NCBI GenBank assembly: GCA_944327255.1
Contig: CALVHA010000020.1
Location: 1 to 33,402 of the forward strand
Reading direction: 5' to 3'
DNA: 33,402 nt
Origin: Candidatus Gastranaerophilales bacterium
GTDB lineage: Bacteria; Cyanobacteriota; Vampirovibrionia; Gastranaerophilales; Gastranaerophilaceae
The notes below the pieces were generated by a model. That model was not told the DNA's origin and ran no database searches. It saw nothing but the letters and a program-made list of their open reading frames with translations. Both the position numbers and the translations under genes were made by a program. Within the stretch, counting starts at the first letter, position 1. Every line of letters starts with the position of its first letter. Shown one piece after another: positions 7,809-16,096 of this stretch.

Positions 7809-8921
7809 ATGATTTTACCTGTTAGAAATTATAGTAATAATAATTTATCGTTTGCTGCAAAGCGAAGCGACATGACAAAGCAAAATCCTGACTCTATTCC
7901 AGAGGAAGATTTATATATTTTTACAACATCTCATGGGAAGCGTATTAGCAAGGAAGAATTAAAGAAAAAGCAGGCAATACTTGTTGATAATACTGCTAGA
8001 AATCGTATGGCTATCTGGTGGGATAAATTTACTAATGCGATAACAATGTATCCGGCAAGAGGGCTTAAGGGAAGTAAAAATTCTAATTTTTATGAATTTT
8101 TAACCATGGGGATGGTTCCATATTTAACTGGTAGTGTTATGCTTATGTCAGTGTTTAATTCTGCAAATAAATTTTTTGAACATAGGGATAAACTTAATGC
8201 TTCTAAGTTAGGGAATAAAATGGCTCTGGGTGTTCTTTTTTACGGACTCGCTAAAACTTTTTCTAAGTCTTTTGTTACTGCACCTGTAAGATGGTTTACT
8301 GGAGTAGATACTGAAGCTCCTTATGCCAAACTTTGTTATAAACTCCCGGAATCTAAAAATGATACAGATATCCCTTCATTAGAATATCATAAAGTATATG
8401 AAAGTTTAGAGTTCCCTTATTGGGATTTAAATTACGGACATGAGTCGAAAGGGCAAGTTCGCAATGCTTATTATGATAAAGTTGCAAGAAAGTTAGGTCT
8501 AGGTACTCATTTAAGAGATTCCGATCAGGAAGCAAAACCAAGAATTAAGGAAATTGCAGTTAAAACAAATCTTGCCAAAACTTTCTCATCTTATCTCTGG
8601 GCAGCAGTAGGTGTGGGTTTTGCACTTCAGAAGCCTTGGGAAGATTATTTTAAGGTTGCAACTTTGAAGTTCTGGAAGCCAAAACAGTTTTTTAAATCAT
8701 TGGATACTTTATGTACAAGTTTTGGAAATAGTATTAATACTTTTGTAAAAGGTCCTGAGAATGCGAAGGGATTGGCAAAATATTCAGGAGTTGGGCTATT
8801 GGGTTTAGCGGCTGCTTCTACTTTGATTGGAATAGTTAATGCCCTTACAAGTTCTAATAAGCCGTCAAAACTTGATTCGGCAGATATAATTGAAAAGAAC
8901 AGAAAGTATGTGGTGAATTAA
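7809..8921 (+). CDS. Membrane protein of unknown function, LSFAA motif
   Basis: This 370-residue protein is not recognised. The N-terminus carries the Phe motif (LSFAA, residues 13-17), followed by a charged segment to about 95. Hydrophobic stretches lie near 97-117, 137-157, 255-275 and 335-353. The middle, rich in Tyr/Trp/Pro (FPYWDLNYGH), is probably a soluble domain. The ATG at 7809 is preceded by GGAG five bases upstream, which favours it over a GTG at 7794. It heads an operon: the next gene starts one base after its stop. Its segment around KPRIKEIAVKTN followed by a hydrophobic helix resembles REAVQEKMRQIALQNN plus helix in the next protein, so the two may share a domain (inference). 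Confidence 0.82.
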   Translation: MILPVRNYSNNNLSFAAKRSDMTKQNPDSIPEEDLYIFTTSHGKRISKEELKKKQAILVDNTARNRMAIWWDKFTNAITMYPARGLKGSKNSNFYEFLTMGMVPYLTGSVMLMSVFNSANKFFEHRDKLNASKLGNKMALGVLFYGLAKTFSKSFVTAPVRWFTGVDTEAPYAKLCYKLPESKNDTDIPSLEYHKVYESLEFPYWDLNYGHESKGQVRNAYYDKVARKLGLGTHLRDSDQEAKPRIKEIAVKTNLAKTFSSYLWAAVGVGFALQKPWEDYFKVATLKFWKPKQFFKSLDTLCTSFGNSINTFVKGPENAKGLAKYSGVGLLGLAAASTLIGIVNALTSSNKPSKLDSADIIEKNRKYVVN

Positions 8922-8922
8922 T

Positions 8923-11637
8923 ATGCAGACAAACTTAATTAACAGCTACATCCAAAATAAAAATAATATTTCTCAAAATAAGGTTAAAAATGCTTCTGAT
9001 GAAATAGAACTTATTACTATAAGAAAGGCGAAACCTCATTTTGACATCAATAGAGAATTGTCAAACAGAACGTTTATAAGACCTCTTCCTCCCAAAGCAC
9101 ATCTTGTTCATAATAATTTAATGTCTGCTCCTGCAATTTTTGTAAAAGACATGGTTTATGACTTTAAAGCATTGAAGGATGCTTGGAAGGGAAATGCAAA
9201 TGATCATCAACTGGGAAAATTGAATGATTTGGGCTTGAAGCTTGGAGGCTTAGGTATTGCTACATACATTTATTCTATTAAAAAAGCTCCGGTTGCTAAA
9301 GGAATGGAATTTGTGGGATTGGCTTCTTTTCTTGCTTCAATGTCTCTTTGGCCTAAAATTTTTCTTGATATTCCTGCTCGTATAATTCACGGCTTCAGTC
9401 CTTTTATGCAATATGAGGATTCTCAGGGAAGAAAGAAACCTTTCTTTCAAGACAACCAGTATCTGCCTTTTGATTTAATTACGGATAAAGAAATTAATCG
9501 TATTGGCAACTGGATGCGTATCCCTAAGAATATGCCTAATAGACGAGAGGCTGTTCAGGAAAAAATGCGTCAGATTGCATTGCAAAATAATACAATGTGG
9601 ATGTTAACTGCTGGGTTTGCGACACCGGTAATGAGTTCTTTGTTATGTAACTTTTTTGAACCTGGAATCGCTAATATTTATGATAATTTTATGAATAAGA
9701 AAGCGGATAAAATTCTGCTTGACTTTTCTTCTGCTAAAAAGAATTATAAAACCGATAATATTGAAAAATCTTTAGATCATGTTATTGATTTATATAAGGG
9801 CAGACCATTTGATGAAAAAATTATAGATCGTTTAACAGAGGCGTTAACCTGTGAACTTAATCCTATGGTTGCAGATGGTGTAAAAGCTGATCTACAAAAA
9901 TTATTTGTAAATGATCAATATAAAGTTTCGGCTTTGCAGTTTAAACCATTGACAGAGTCAATTAACAAGGCTGTATTAGGTGCAATTTCAAATGATGCAC
10001 TCAAACCTTGTGTTAAAGATATAGTTCCTTCTATTGGGCAGTTAACAACTTTATTTGCCCAATCCAAATTTGGCGATAAGGATTATTCGTTAAATGAAAT
10101 GAAGGATATAAAGAATGCTATAATTGATGTTGTTGAAAGTAATATTAATAGTCTTAATACTTCTAGTGAGAAAAAGATTCCGGCAAATACTGTACGAAGA
10201 ATTATTAAGGCTTTAAACGGGCAAGAACTTAAGGCTGGTCCTTTAATGAAGGTATTGACAAATCGACCTGCTCTTATATTAGACGATGAGGCTCAAAAAA
10301 CATTAAAAACTTTTGCTTCAAAACTATCATCTTTCTGCGCTGAAAATAATGCATTGAATGTATTTGCATATAAAAAATTGGCATCAGCACCTGATACTAC
10401 AAAAGGAAAATTCTGGAATGATGTTGTCGGAACCTTTGTTGATGTTTTGAATATTACTCCTGAAGAAATTGAAAATACCAGATATGACAGACCGTTAGTA
10501 GCTAAGCTGCTTAAGAAAAAAATGATGGAAGTTGCATCTGATGGTGATTCATATAGTAGAGTAATAAAAACAGCTGCTGAAAAATTGGATAAAATTAAAA
10601 AAGGTATCCAGCCTGACAATATGAGAGGAAAATATATTGAGCAGTTGACAAATTCTTGTAATTCTATTGCAGATACTCTAAGAGGACTTGGTTTTAATAA
10701 TACTGCAAATAAAATTGCAGGTTCAAAAGGTAGTGAAGTTGGTTCATTGCTTGGTATATCAAAAATGTTTGTAAATGATAACTTGGCAAATGTTGAAAAT
10801 ACTTTCTCCAGATTCTTCAATACGTTGAATTTCTACAGAACACTCAAAACAGATCCTAATTTGAGTGTTTTAAATAAGGTATTTACAACAGAGGGTAATT
10901 GTATTTATACTCATGGTGATAAAATACCAAGAGAAGTTAAGGAGGAAATAACTGCATTTGCAGAGTATCTGTCAACGAGTGGACGAATTTCCGATTATTC
11001 CGTTAAGTTTGAATTTTTGAGAAATTTACATCCGAATATGGAAGATTTTAGTCCTTTAGAATTTAATGAGGATGGCTCTATTAAGTATAAATATTATAAT
11101 CCTAAAAAACTGGCTAAGAATGGAGTATTTATCCCGAGTGATGTTAATTTCTTTAAACGTTATATGAACTTGTTATTTGGTGGAGATTTATTGCCTGAAA
11201 CACGTAATCTCCTAAGTAACGCTGTTACTGTGGAAAAGATGTTGAAGGATTATAGATCTAATATGATGGAAAAAGTCGGAGATTTAGAGAACTTCTTTGT
11301 CCCTGCTCATGTTGTTCATGATAAATGGAAACAGGGTGATAGAGAATATTATATGGTTCGTGGACAAGGGGTTGTTACGAAAGAATCGCATAATCCTGCA
11401 GATTTCTATAAAACTCCTGAAAAAATCTTTTCCAGTGCAACTCCAAATGAAAGAAGTTTATGCGTCGGAACCCCTCTGGATGAACTTATCCACACACATA
11501 CTAAACAACTTTATAATAAGGGCAAATGGTTAAAGATGTTTAAAGGTTTCTTTATCGGTTTGGCAGGATTTACAATATTATCACAATTTTTCTTTGGAAG
11601 ATCCGGCAGGTCAAGTAATAAAGCAAGTAAGGTATAA
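8923..11637 (+). CDS. Large lineage-type protein with membrane segments, unknown function
   Basis: This 904-residue protein matches no family I recognise. Hydrophobic segments occur at about 104-150 (LGGLGIATYIYSI and FLASMSLWPKIFLDIPARII), 226-250 and the C-terminal 876-895 (FFIGLAGFTILSQFFFG). The long middle, about 260-870, is helical and charged and probably forms a soluble helical domain. There is no signal peptide and no catalytic motif. Its ATG follows the previous stop by a single base and the next gene begins three bases after its stop, so the three genes are very likely one transcript with coupled translation. Codon use matches the neighbours, so this is not obviously foreign. Confidence 0.85.
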   Translation: MQTNLINSYIQNKNNISQNKVKNASDEIELITIRKAKPHFDINRELSNRTFIRPLPPKAHLVHNNLMSAPAIFVKDMVYDFKALKDAWKGNANDHQLGKLNDLGLKLGGLGIATYIYSIKKAPVAKGMEFVGLASFLASMSLWPKIFLDIPARIIHGFSPFMQYEDSQGRKKPFFQDNQYLPFDLITDKEINRIGNWMRIPKNMPNRREAVQEKMRQIALQNNTMWMLTAGFATPVMSSLLCNFFEPGIANIYDNFMNKKADKILLDFSSAKKNYKTDNIEKSLDHVIDLYKGRPFDEKIIDRLTEALTCELNPMVADGVKADLQKLFVNDQYKVSALQFKPLTESINKAVLGAISNDALKPCVKDIVPSIGQLTTLFAQSKFGDKDYSLNEMKDIKNAIIDVVESNINSLNTSSEKKIPANTVRRIIKALNGQELKAGPLMKVLTNRPALILDDEAQKTLKTFASKLSSFCAENNALNVFAYKKLASAPDTTKGKFWNDVVGTFVDVLNITPEEIENTRYDRPLVAKLLKKKMMEVASDGDSYSRVIKTAAEKLDKIKKGIQPDNMRGKYIEQLTNSCNSIADTLRGLGFNNTANKIAGSKGSEVGSLLGISKMFVNDNLANVENTFSRFFNTLNFYRTLKTDPNLSVLNKVFTTEGNCIYTHGDKIPREVKEEITAFAEYLSTSGRISDYSVKFEFLRNLHPNMEDFSPLEFNEDGSIKYKYYNPKKLAKNGVFIPSDVNFFKRYMNLLFGGDLLPETRNLLSNAVTVEKMLKDYRSNMMEKVGDLENFFVPAHVVHDKWKQGDREYYMVRGQGVVTKESHNPADFYKTPEKIFSSATPNERSLCVGTPLDELIHTHTKQLYNKGKWLKMFKGFFIGLAGFTILSQFFFGRSGRSSNKASKV

Positions 11638-11640
11638 AAT

Positions 11641-13392
11641 ATGTTAAATATAACTAATTTATTATCTGTAAAATTGAATAAAATGCAACCTGTTTTCATG
11701 AGTAGTGATGCCCAGGTTCAAAGTACTCCGAAGCAGGCAGTATCTGGTGGAAATTTATTGACACGTTTTTTGGATAATCAGGCTGTTGTAAATTCTCCAA
11801 TCGTTACTAAACCTGAGCAAGCTGTGCCTGTTGAAAATAAACAGCCAGCAAAGAAAATGCTTTATAGTAATGATTTAAGGACTTTGTTCCAGAATTGTGA
11901 TGCAAAAATTATTGCGATTATTCCAAGACTTTTCAATGCAAAAGACCAAAATGGTAATGAGTGTATTGACGGTAACGAAGAGCATGGCACATTCAAAAAT
12001 GCGATTGATCGATTGGATGAATTAAAAGAAGACGGCTTTAACACAATTCATGTATTACCGATCCATCCGCCTGGAACAAAGAAAGCAATGGGAACTGCAG
12101 GATCTGTTTATTCACCTCTTGATATGCTTGAAATCGATCCTATGTTGGCTGATAAAAATGATCCAAGAAGTGTAAAAGAACAGTTTAAAAATTTCATAAA
12201 CGAGTGCCATAAGCGTGATATAAAAGTAATGTTGGATCTTCCAAGCTGTGCTTCAACTGAGATGTTTGAGCAGCATCCTGAATGGATGGCAATGGAAAAA
12301 GACGGTATGGCTAAAACTCCTCAGGGATGGAATGATATCAGAATGTTTCAGCCTTGGGAGGATGAGGGAAAAAGAACTCTTAATCCTAAATTATTGGAAC
12401 TTCATAAACAATTTATTGATATGTGTATAGATCTGGGTGTTGATGGTATAAGAGCCGACGTTGCAAGGGCTAAACCTGTTGAATTCTGGGATATTTTAAT
12501 TGGATATTCAAGACAAAGAGACCCTGAATTTGCATGGCTCGCGGAAACATATACTCATGAAGATGCTTCCCCTATGGTTAATATGCCTGCGGATAGACCG
12601 GATGACGCTTTGAGATCTGGATTTGATTCTTATTACGGGCAATACCACCTGTTTAGCGAGTGGAAGACAGCTTCGGAATTTATTAATTATATAAAAGAGC
12701 AACTTGACATGACATATAGCTTAGAACCTGGAAAATCATTGATAGCATCATTCGCTTCACATGATGATTTATCTCCTATGTTTCATGGAGGGGCAGATTT
12801 TTGTAAAATGATAATGGGATTACAAGCAACTATCCCTATGACTAATATGTATCAGGTAGACGGGTTTCAGACTGGTGATTATTATACAAGAAAATATGCT
12901 GAATCATATTCTCCAGTTACAATGACCGACAGTCATGAAATGACTGTTCACTATGGTAAATTGGATTTGTTTAATCTTTCAAGAAAACCTGGCGGAGAAG
13001 ACAAATCAATAGAAACATTTGTTCGTGACTGTCATGCATTGCGAGATAAATATTCCGATATTCTTGGACCTAAGGGAACATTTATTGAATTGGAAAAAGA
13101 AGGCGATAAAAACGATCAGATTATCGCTTATGCAAGGCATTATCAGGGCAAGACAATCCTTACTATCGCTAATAAGAATGTTAACAGACCTGTTGCTTGT
13201 AAGATAAAAATCCCAAGTCTTAGGGCTGATCAAAAACTCGAAAATCTTTTACCATCATATGGGAAAGAAAGTATTTTTCAGGCCGCTCCAGGCGAGTTGA
13301 GAGTTGATGTAGGCGCATCAAGGGTGCATATATTTGAGATAGATACTCCAAACATTGAACAATATACTACACACGTATATAGACAGCGTTAA
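11641..13392 (+). CDS. GH13 alpha-amylase family protein with N-terminal extension
   Basis: This 583-residue protein probably hydrolyses or transfers alpha-glucans. The TIM barrel shows GH13 region II GIRADVARAKP (Asp273 nucleophile), region III WLAETYTH (Glu302 acid/base) and region IV FASHDD (His374, Asp375). Region I is unusual: LDLPSCAS keeps Asp199 but lacks the usual Asn-His. Residues 1-75 form a Gln/Pro/Val-rich extension starting with PVFMSS, a version of the N-terminal Phe motif, and no ordinary signal peptide is seen. A C-terminal beta domain (about 490-575) fits the family. It is last in the 7809-13392 operon and ends at a strong shared terminator. Substrate is unknown; family is certain. 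Confidence 0.88.
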   Translation: MLNITNLLSVKLNKMQPVFMSSDAQVQSTPKQAVSGGNLLTRFLDNQAVVNSPIVTKPEQAVPVENKQPAKKMLYSNDLRTLFQNCDAKIIAIIPRLFNAKDQNGNECIDGNEEHGTFKNAIDRLDELKEDGFNTIHVLPIHPPGTKKAMGTAGSVYSPLDMLEIDPMLADKNDPRSVKEQFKNFINECHKRDIKVMLDLPSCASTEMFEQHPEWMAMEKDGMAKTPQGWNDIRMFQPWEDEGKRTLNPKLLELHKQFIDMCIDLGVDGIRADVARAKPVEFWDILIGYSRQRDPEFAWLAETYTHEDASPMVNMPADRPDDALRSGFDSYYGQYHLFSEWKTASEFINYIKEQLDMTYSLEPGKSLIASFASHDDLSPMFHGGADFCKMIMGLQATIPMTNMYQVDGFQTGDYYTRKYAESYSPVTMTDSHEMTVHYGKLDLFNLSRKPGGEDKSIETFVRDCHALRDKYSDILGPKGTFIELEKEGDKNDQIIAYARHYQGKTILTIANKNVNRPVACKIKIPSLRADQKLENLLPSYGKESIFQAAPGELRVDVGASRVHIFEIDTPNIEQYTTHVYRQR

Positions 13393-13413
13393 TATTGGCA
13401 CACATTAAATAAA

Positions 13414-13453
13414 CAACAAAGGAGTACAATCAAAAGATTGTACTTCATTGTTG
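13414..13453. terminator. Bidirectional terminator between two convergent genes
   Basis: Arms CAACAAAGGAGTACAATC and GATTGTACTTCATTGTTG pair over 18 positions, with one mismatch and one G-U, around an AAAA loop. It lies 21 bases past the GH13 stop and seven bases past the stop of the convergent gene at 13461, so it can serve both. Confidence 0.75.
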
Positions 13454-13460
13454 TGTTATA

Positions 13461-14915
13461 TTAATATTTTATAGCATTTTCAAATATATGGTAAACGTTG
13501 TTTCTATAATCGTTTGCAGCACCTGATGTATTGAATACTCCGTCCCAATGTCTTTCACATTCTGTCCAAGCATCTGAACCGCTCATTTTTTTAGGATACA
13601 TCATTGCTTCGTGTGTGTTTATATAAGGCGAAAGCGGAAGGATATCATGCAATTGCATAAAGGATGGGAGCTTATCTTCTACATTATCATACCCCCACAG
13701 GCATGATGTAATTCTGTTTAGCCTGTGTTCAAATCTTAATCCCCCGTCATCATTATCGTTTGAAACCTCTGGTCCCGCTGCATAATGTTTGTTAAATGCC
13801 TGTTTTTGTGCTTCATGTCTTACACTAAAAATATTATCAGCTTTTCCCCAGTCCGTACCTGCAGTGAATCCGAGTTCTTTAAATCTAAAGTCATCATTGC
13901 ATTTTTCTCCGATAAATGCAAGATCCGTTCTCCCGGATTGTTCTCTGATTTTATATAGAATATAAGCCAGTTGTTTATCGTTTGGAAGGTCTCCAACTCC
14001 TATATAACCATCCTTATCAAGAACGTGTTTCGCGCTGTCAAAGAAGATTGCATCAAATCCAAGTTCTACAGCCCAGATACAGGCATCTATAAATGCTTTT
14101 TCATGGGTATACCAGTTGAATTCGCCCCCCTTAACTCTCATTTGTCCTGCAGATAGTGGCATTCTGATTCCTGTTTTTAATCCAAGCATATGTGCGAGGT
14201 CATTAAAAGCTTTTACTTGTTCGTCTTCTCCCATTTTTCCGTATAACCCTGGCGATGTGAGGTTTTTGCTGATTCCTGTATGCAGATTTGCACAGTATAA
14301 AGAACCGTCATAAAGGCTTCCGTCATTTGTCATATCTGGGTATAACTGAGAAAGGATTATGCAAGTTGCTCCCTTATTTGAAGACGGTGGGATTGCCGGG
14401 AGCAGTTTCATAACTCCAAATAAACCTTCCGAAATGCGGTCGCCGTCATATTTGGCAATAAGTCTCGGATTTATTTCTATATAATTTGCACGTCTTCCCC
14501 ATCTGTCACCGTAATTTGGACTCATGATACATGGAGGTATTCCAGGATATTGATTATCTGGTTTTGTTATTGTACAAATTGACTGTATTGCTTGTTCCGG
14601 AGTTCTTTTTAGAAGTTCTGCTGGGTGTGCGTTTACCCATTTTTTGAAGCCTACAGAATAAATATGATCTTTTGTCCAGTTATCTTCATAGACATCATTT
14701 CTGCCTGTTACAATATAAAAAAGCTTCTTTACTGGTTGTTGGTCACCATAGTAACCTTTAAAAGAAATCTTAGCTCTGTTAATATTGGCTAATGCTTTAT
14801 CATAATTAGTAAAATTATTTTTATTTTCATATGTTTTATTGACAGGCATGCTCTCATAATTAGATATAGGCTCTGTCCTCTTTGGTAATATTGTGTAATT
14901 AATTTTTGAAATCAT
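13461..14915 (-). CDS. GH13-like TIM-barrel protein of unknown activity
   Basis: This 484-residue protein looks like a distant alpha-amylase-type barrel. A strand ending HMLGLKTGIRMPLS resembles region I, ELGFDAIFFDSAKH resembles region II (Asp293), and DLAFIGEK resembles region III (Glu337). No clear region IV His-Asp is identified. Residues 51-54 (SFKG), after about 50 polar residues, are the N-terminal Phe motif. No signal peptide is seen. It converges on the GH13 gene across a shared terminator, and the two could act on the same polymer (inference). An element with GCGC, eight A and TTTTGCCC sits about 20 bases upstream of its ATG. The barrel call is moderate; the activity is unknown. Confidence 0.72.
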   Translation of the reverse strand: MISKINYTILPKRTEPISNYESMPVNKTYENKNNFTNYDKALANINRAKISFKGYYGDQQPVKKLFYIVTGRNDVYEDNWTKDHIYSVGFKKWVNAHPAELLKRTPEQAIQSICTITKPDNQYPGIPPCIMSPNYGDRWGRRANYIEINPRLIAKYDGDRISEGLFGVMKLLPAIPPSSNKGATCIILSQLYPDMTNDGSLYDGSLYCANLHTGISKNLTSPGLYGKMGEDEQVKAFNDLAHMLGLKTGIRMPLSAGQMRVKGGEFNWYTHEKAFIDACIWAVELGFDAIFFDSAKHVLDKDGYIGVGDLPNDKQLAYILYKIREQSGRTDLAFIGEKCNDDFRFKELGFTAGTDWGKADNIFSVRHEAQKQAFNKHYAAGPEVSNDNDDGGLRFEHRLNRITSCLWGYDNVEDKLPSFMQLHDILPLSPYINTHEAMMYPKKMSGSDAWTECERHWDGVFNTSGAANDYRNNVYHIFENAIKY

Positions 14916-15028
14916 GGTTATTTTAAAACACGGGCAAAATTTTTTTTGCGCATATATTTGAATATTTTGTATAAATTTTTGTAAATTTTTTTTCGAAATT
15001 ATTAAAGATTATTTTAGATGGTACCGAG

Positions 15029-15049
15029 TATCTTTATTAGTAAAAGATA
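15029..15049. promoter_or_regulatory. Inverted repeat in the 14916-15125 intergenic region
   Basis: TATCTTT and AAAGATA form a perfect 7-bp inverted repeat around a 7-base centre. It lies about 110 bases upstream of the minus-strand gene starting at 14915 and just beyond the fabI terminator, so it may be an operator or a decayed terminator. Nothing else is seen in this gap beyond the A-tract at 14940 and the terminator. Confidence 0.25.
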
Positions 15050-15074
15050 GTATTTTCTGCATATTAATATATAA

Positions 15075-15107
15075 AAAAGACCTCACGGCTCGGTGGTGAG
15101 GTCTTTT
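15075..15107 (-). terminator. Terminator downstream of fabI
   Basis: AAAAGACCTCAC and GTGAGGTCTTTT form a perfect 12-bp stem with a 9-base loop, ending in a T run on either strand. It lies 19 bases past the fabI stop codon. Confidence 0.88.
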
Positions 15108-15125
15108 AACTTTTTATAAGATGAT

Positions 15126-15944
15126 TTATTTATGCTGAACAGTCATTGCATTAGAAATGATTTCCATTTCATCAAGTGATGCATAAACAGCGTGACATCC
15201 GCAATCAACATACAAAATTTGTCCTGTTGTACCTGTTGACAAATCTGATGCTAAATACAAACCTGCTTTCCCAACATCTTCCAAAGAAACATTTCTTTGA
15301 AGTGGTGCTTTTGCAATAGCAGCTTTAAGCATTTTATCAAACCCAGAAATTCCTTTAGCAGCAAGAGTTTTTACAGCACCTGCAGAAATACAGTTGACTC
15401 TGACATTTTTCTTACCTAAGTCTGCTGCAAGATATCTCATAGATGCTTCCAATGCAGCCTTTGCGACTCCCATAATATTATAATTTGCTACAACATATTG
15501 AGAACCTAAGTAAGTCAATGCAAAAATTGATCCGCCTTCATTCATAATTGGCTCTGCATGTCTGCATAGTGAAATTAACGAATACGCACTTACTCCCATT
15601 GCCAAATTCCAACCGTCATGGGATGTTTCAATAAATCTTCCGCTTAAATCTTCTTTGTTTGCAAAAGCAACAGCATGAACTACGAAGTCTAATTTCCCGT
15701 AAATTCTTTCACATTCTTTAAATACAGCTGCGACTTCTTCTTCTTTAGTAACATCGCAGCTCATAATTAATTTAGCTCCCATTTCTTCCGCAAGCGGTCT
15801 TACACGTTTTTCCATAGCTTCGCCTGCGTAAGTAAAAGCAATATCCGCCCCTGCTTCATATAATTGTTTAGCAATAGCATAGGCTATACCATGAGTGTTT
15901 GAAACCCCAAAGATAATACCCTTTTTACCATCCATTAATTTCAT
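15126..15944 (-). CDS. fabI: Enoyl-[acyl-carrier-protein] reductase (NADH)
   Basis: This enzyme reduces trans-2-enoyl-ACP in the last step of each fatty acid elongation cycle and is the triclosan target class. It is a 272-residue short-chain dehydrogenase of the FabI type. The cofactor site is GIIFGVSNTHGIAYAIAK. The catalytic pair in ANYNIMGVAKA is Tyr155 and Lys162, with the second conserved Tyr145 in LTYLG. GGGAG lies seven bases before the ATG. It is transcribed alone, with a strong terminator and with a divergent gene at 16097. A 16-bp palindrome (16005-16020) in the shared upstream region could be an operator for either gene. Confidence 0.96.
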   Translation of the reverse strand: MKLMDGKKGIIFGVSNTHGIAYAIAKQLYEAGADIAFTYAGEAMEKRVRPLAEEMGAKLIMSCDVTKEEEVAAVFKECERIYGKLDFVVHAVAFANKEDLSGRFIETSHDGWNLAMGVSAYSLISLCRHAEPIMNEGGSIFALTYLGSQYVVANYNIMGVAKAALEASMRYLAADLGKKNVRVNCISAGAVKTLAAKGISGFDKMLKAAIAKAPLQRNVSLEDVGKAGLYLASDLSTGTTGQILYVDCGCHAVYASLDEMEIISNAMTVQHK

Positions 15945-16004
15945 ATTCTATCTCCCTCGTTTACTAAAATACTTATTTATATTACCAAAAATATAAATTT
16001 TTAG

Positions 16005-16020
16005 CAATTGTGAACAATTG
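16005..16020. promoter_or_regulatory. 16-bp palindrome between fabI and the divergent 16097 gene
   Basis: CAATTGT-GA-ACAATTG is a perfect inverted repeat with a 2-base centre, followed by another partial copy, TGTAAC. It lies about 60 bases upstream of fabI and 60 bases before the -10 box of the other gene. This fits a homodimeric repressor or activator site; the protein is unknown. Confidence 0.35.
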
Positions 16021-16078
16021 TAACAAATTTTAAAACAGTCGCAAACTCTTCTTGCATATATACTTTATATATATAAGG

Positions 16079-16084
16079 TATAAT
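16079..16084 (+). promoter_or_regulatory. -10 box of the 16097 gene
   Basis: A perfect TATAAT lies 12 bases before the ATG at 16097, so transcription should start only about six bases before translation. This also rules out the longer reading frame that would begin at 16052. No good -35 box is seen 16-18 bases upstream. Confidence 0.5.
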
Positions 16085-16096
16085 AGAGAGAGCAGC

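Noticed and set aside
10293..10820. A 175-codon minus-strand frame inside the 904-residue gene
   Set aside because: It is antisense to a well-supported long gene, has no ribosome binding site, and has Ser/Phe-rich shadow composition.
16052..16096. Extended N-terminus of the coiled-coil protein
   Set aside because: The longer start would lie upstream of the TATAAT that drives the gene.
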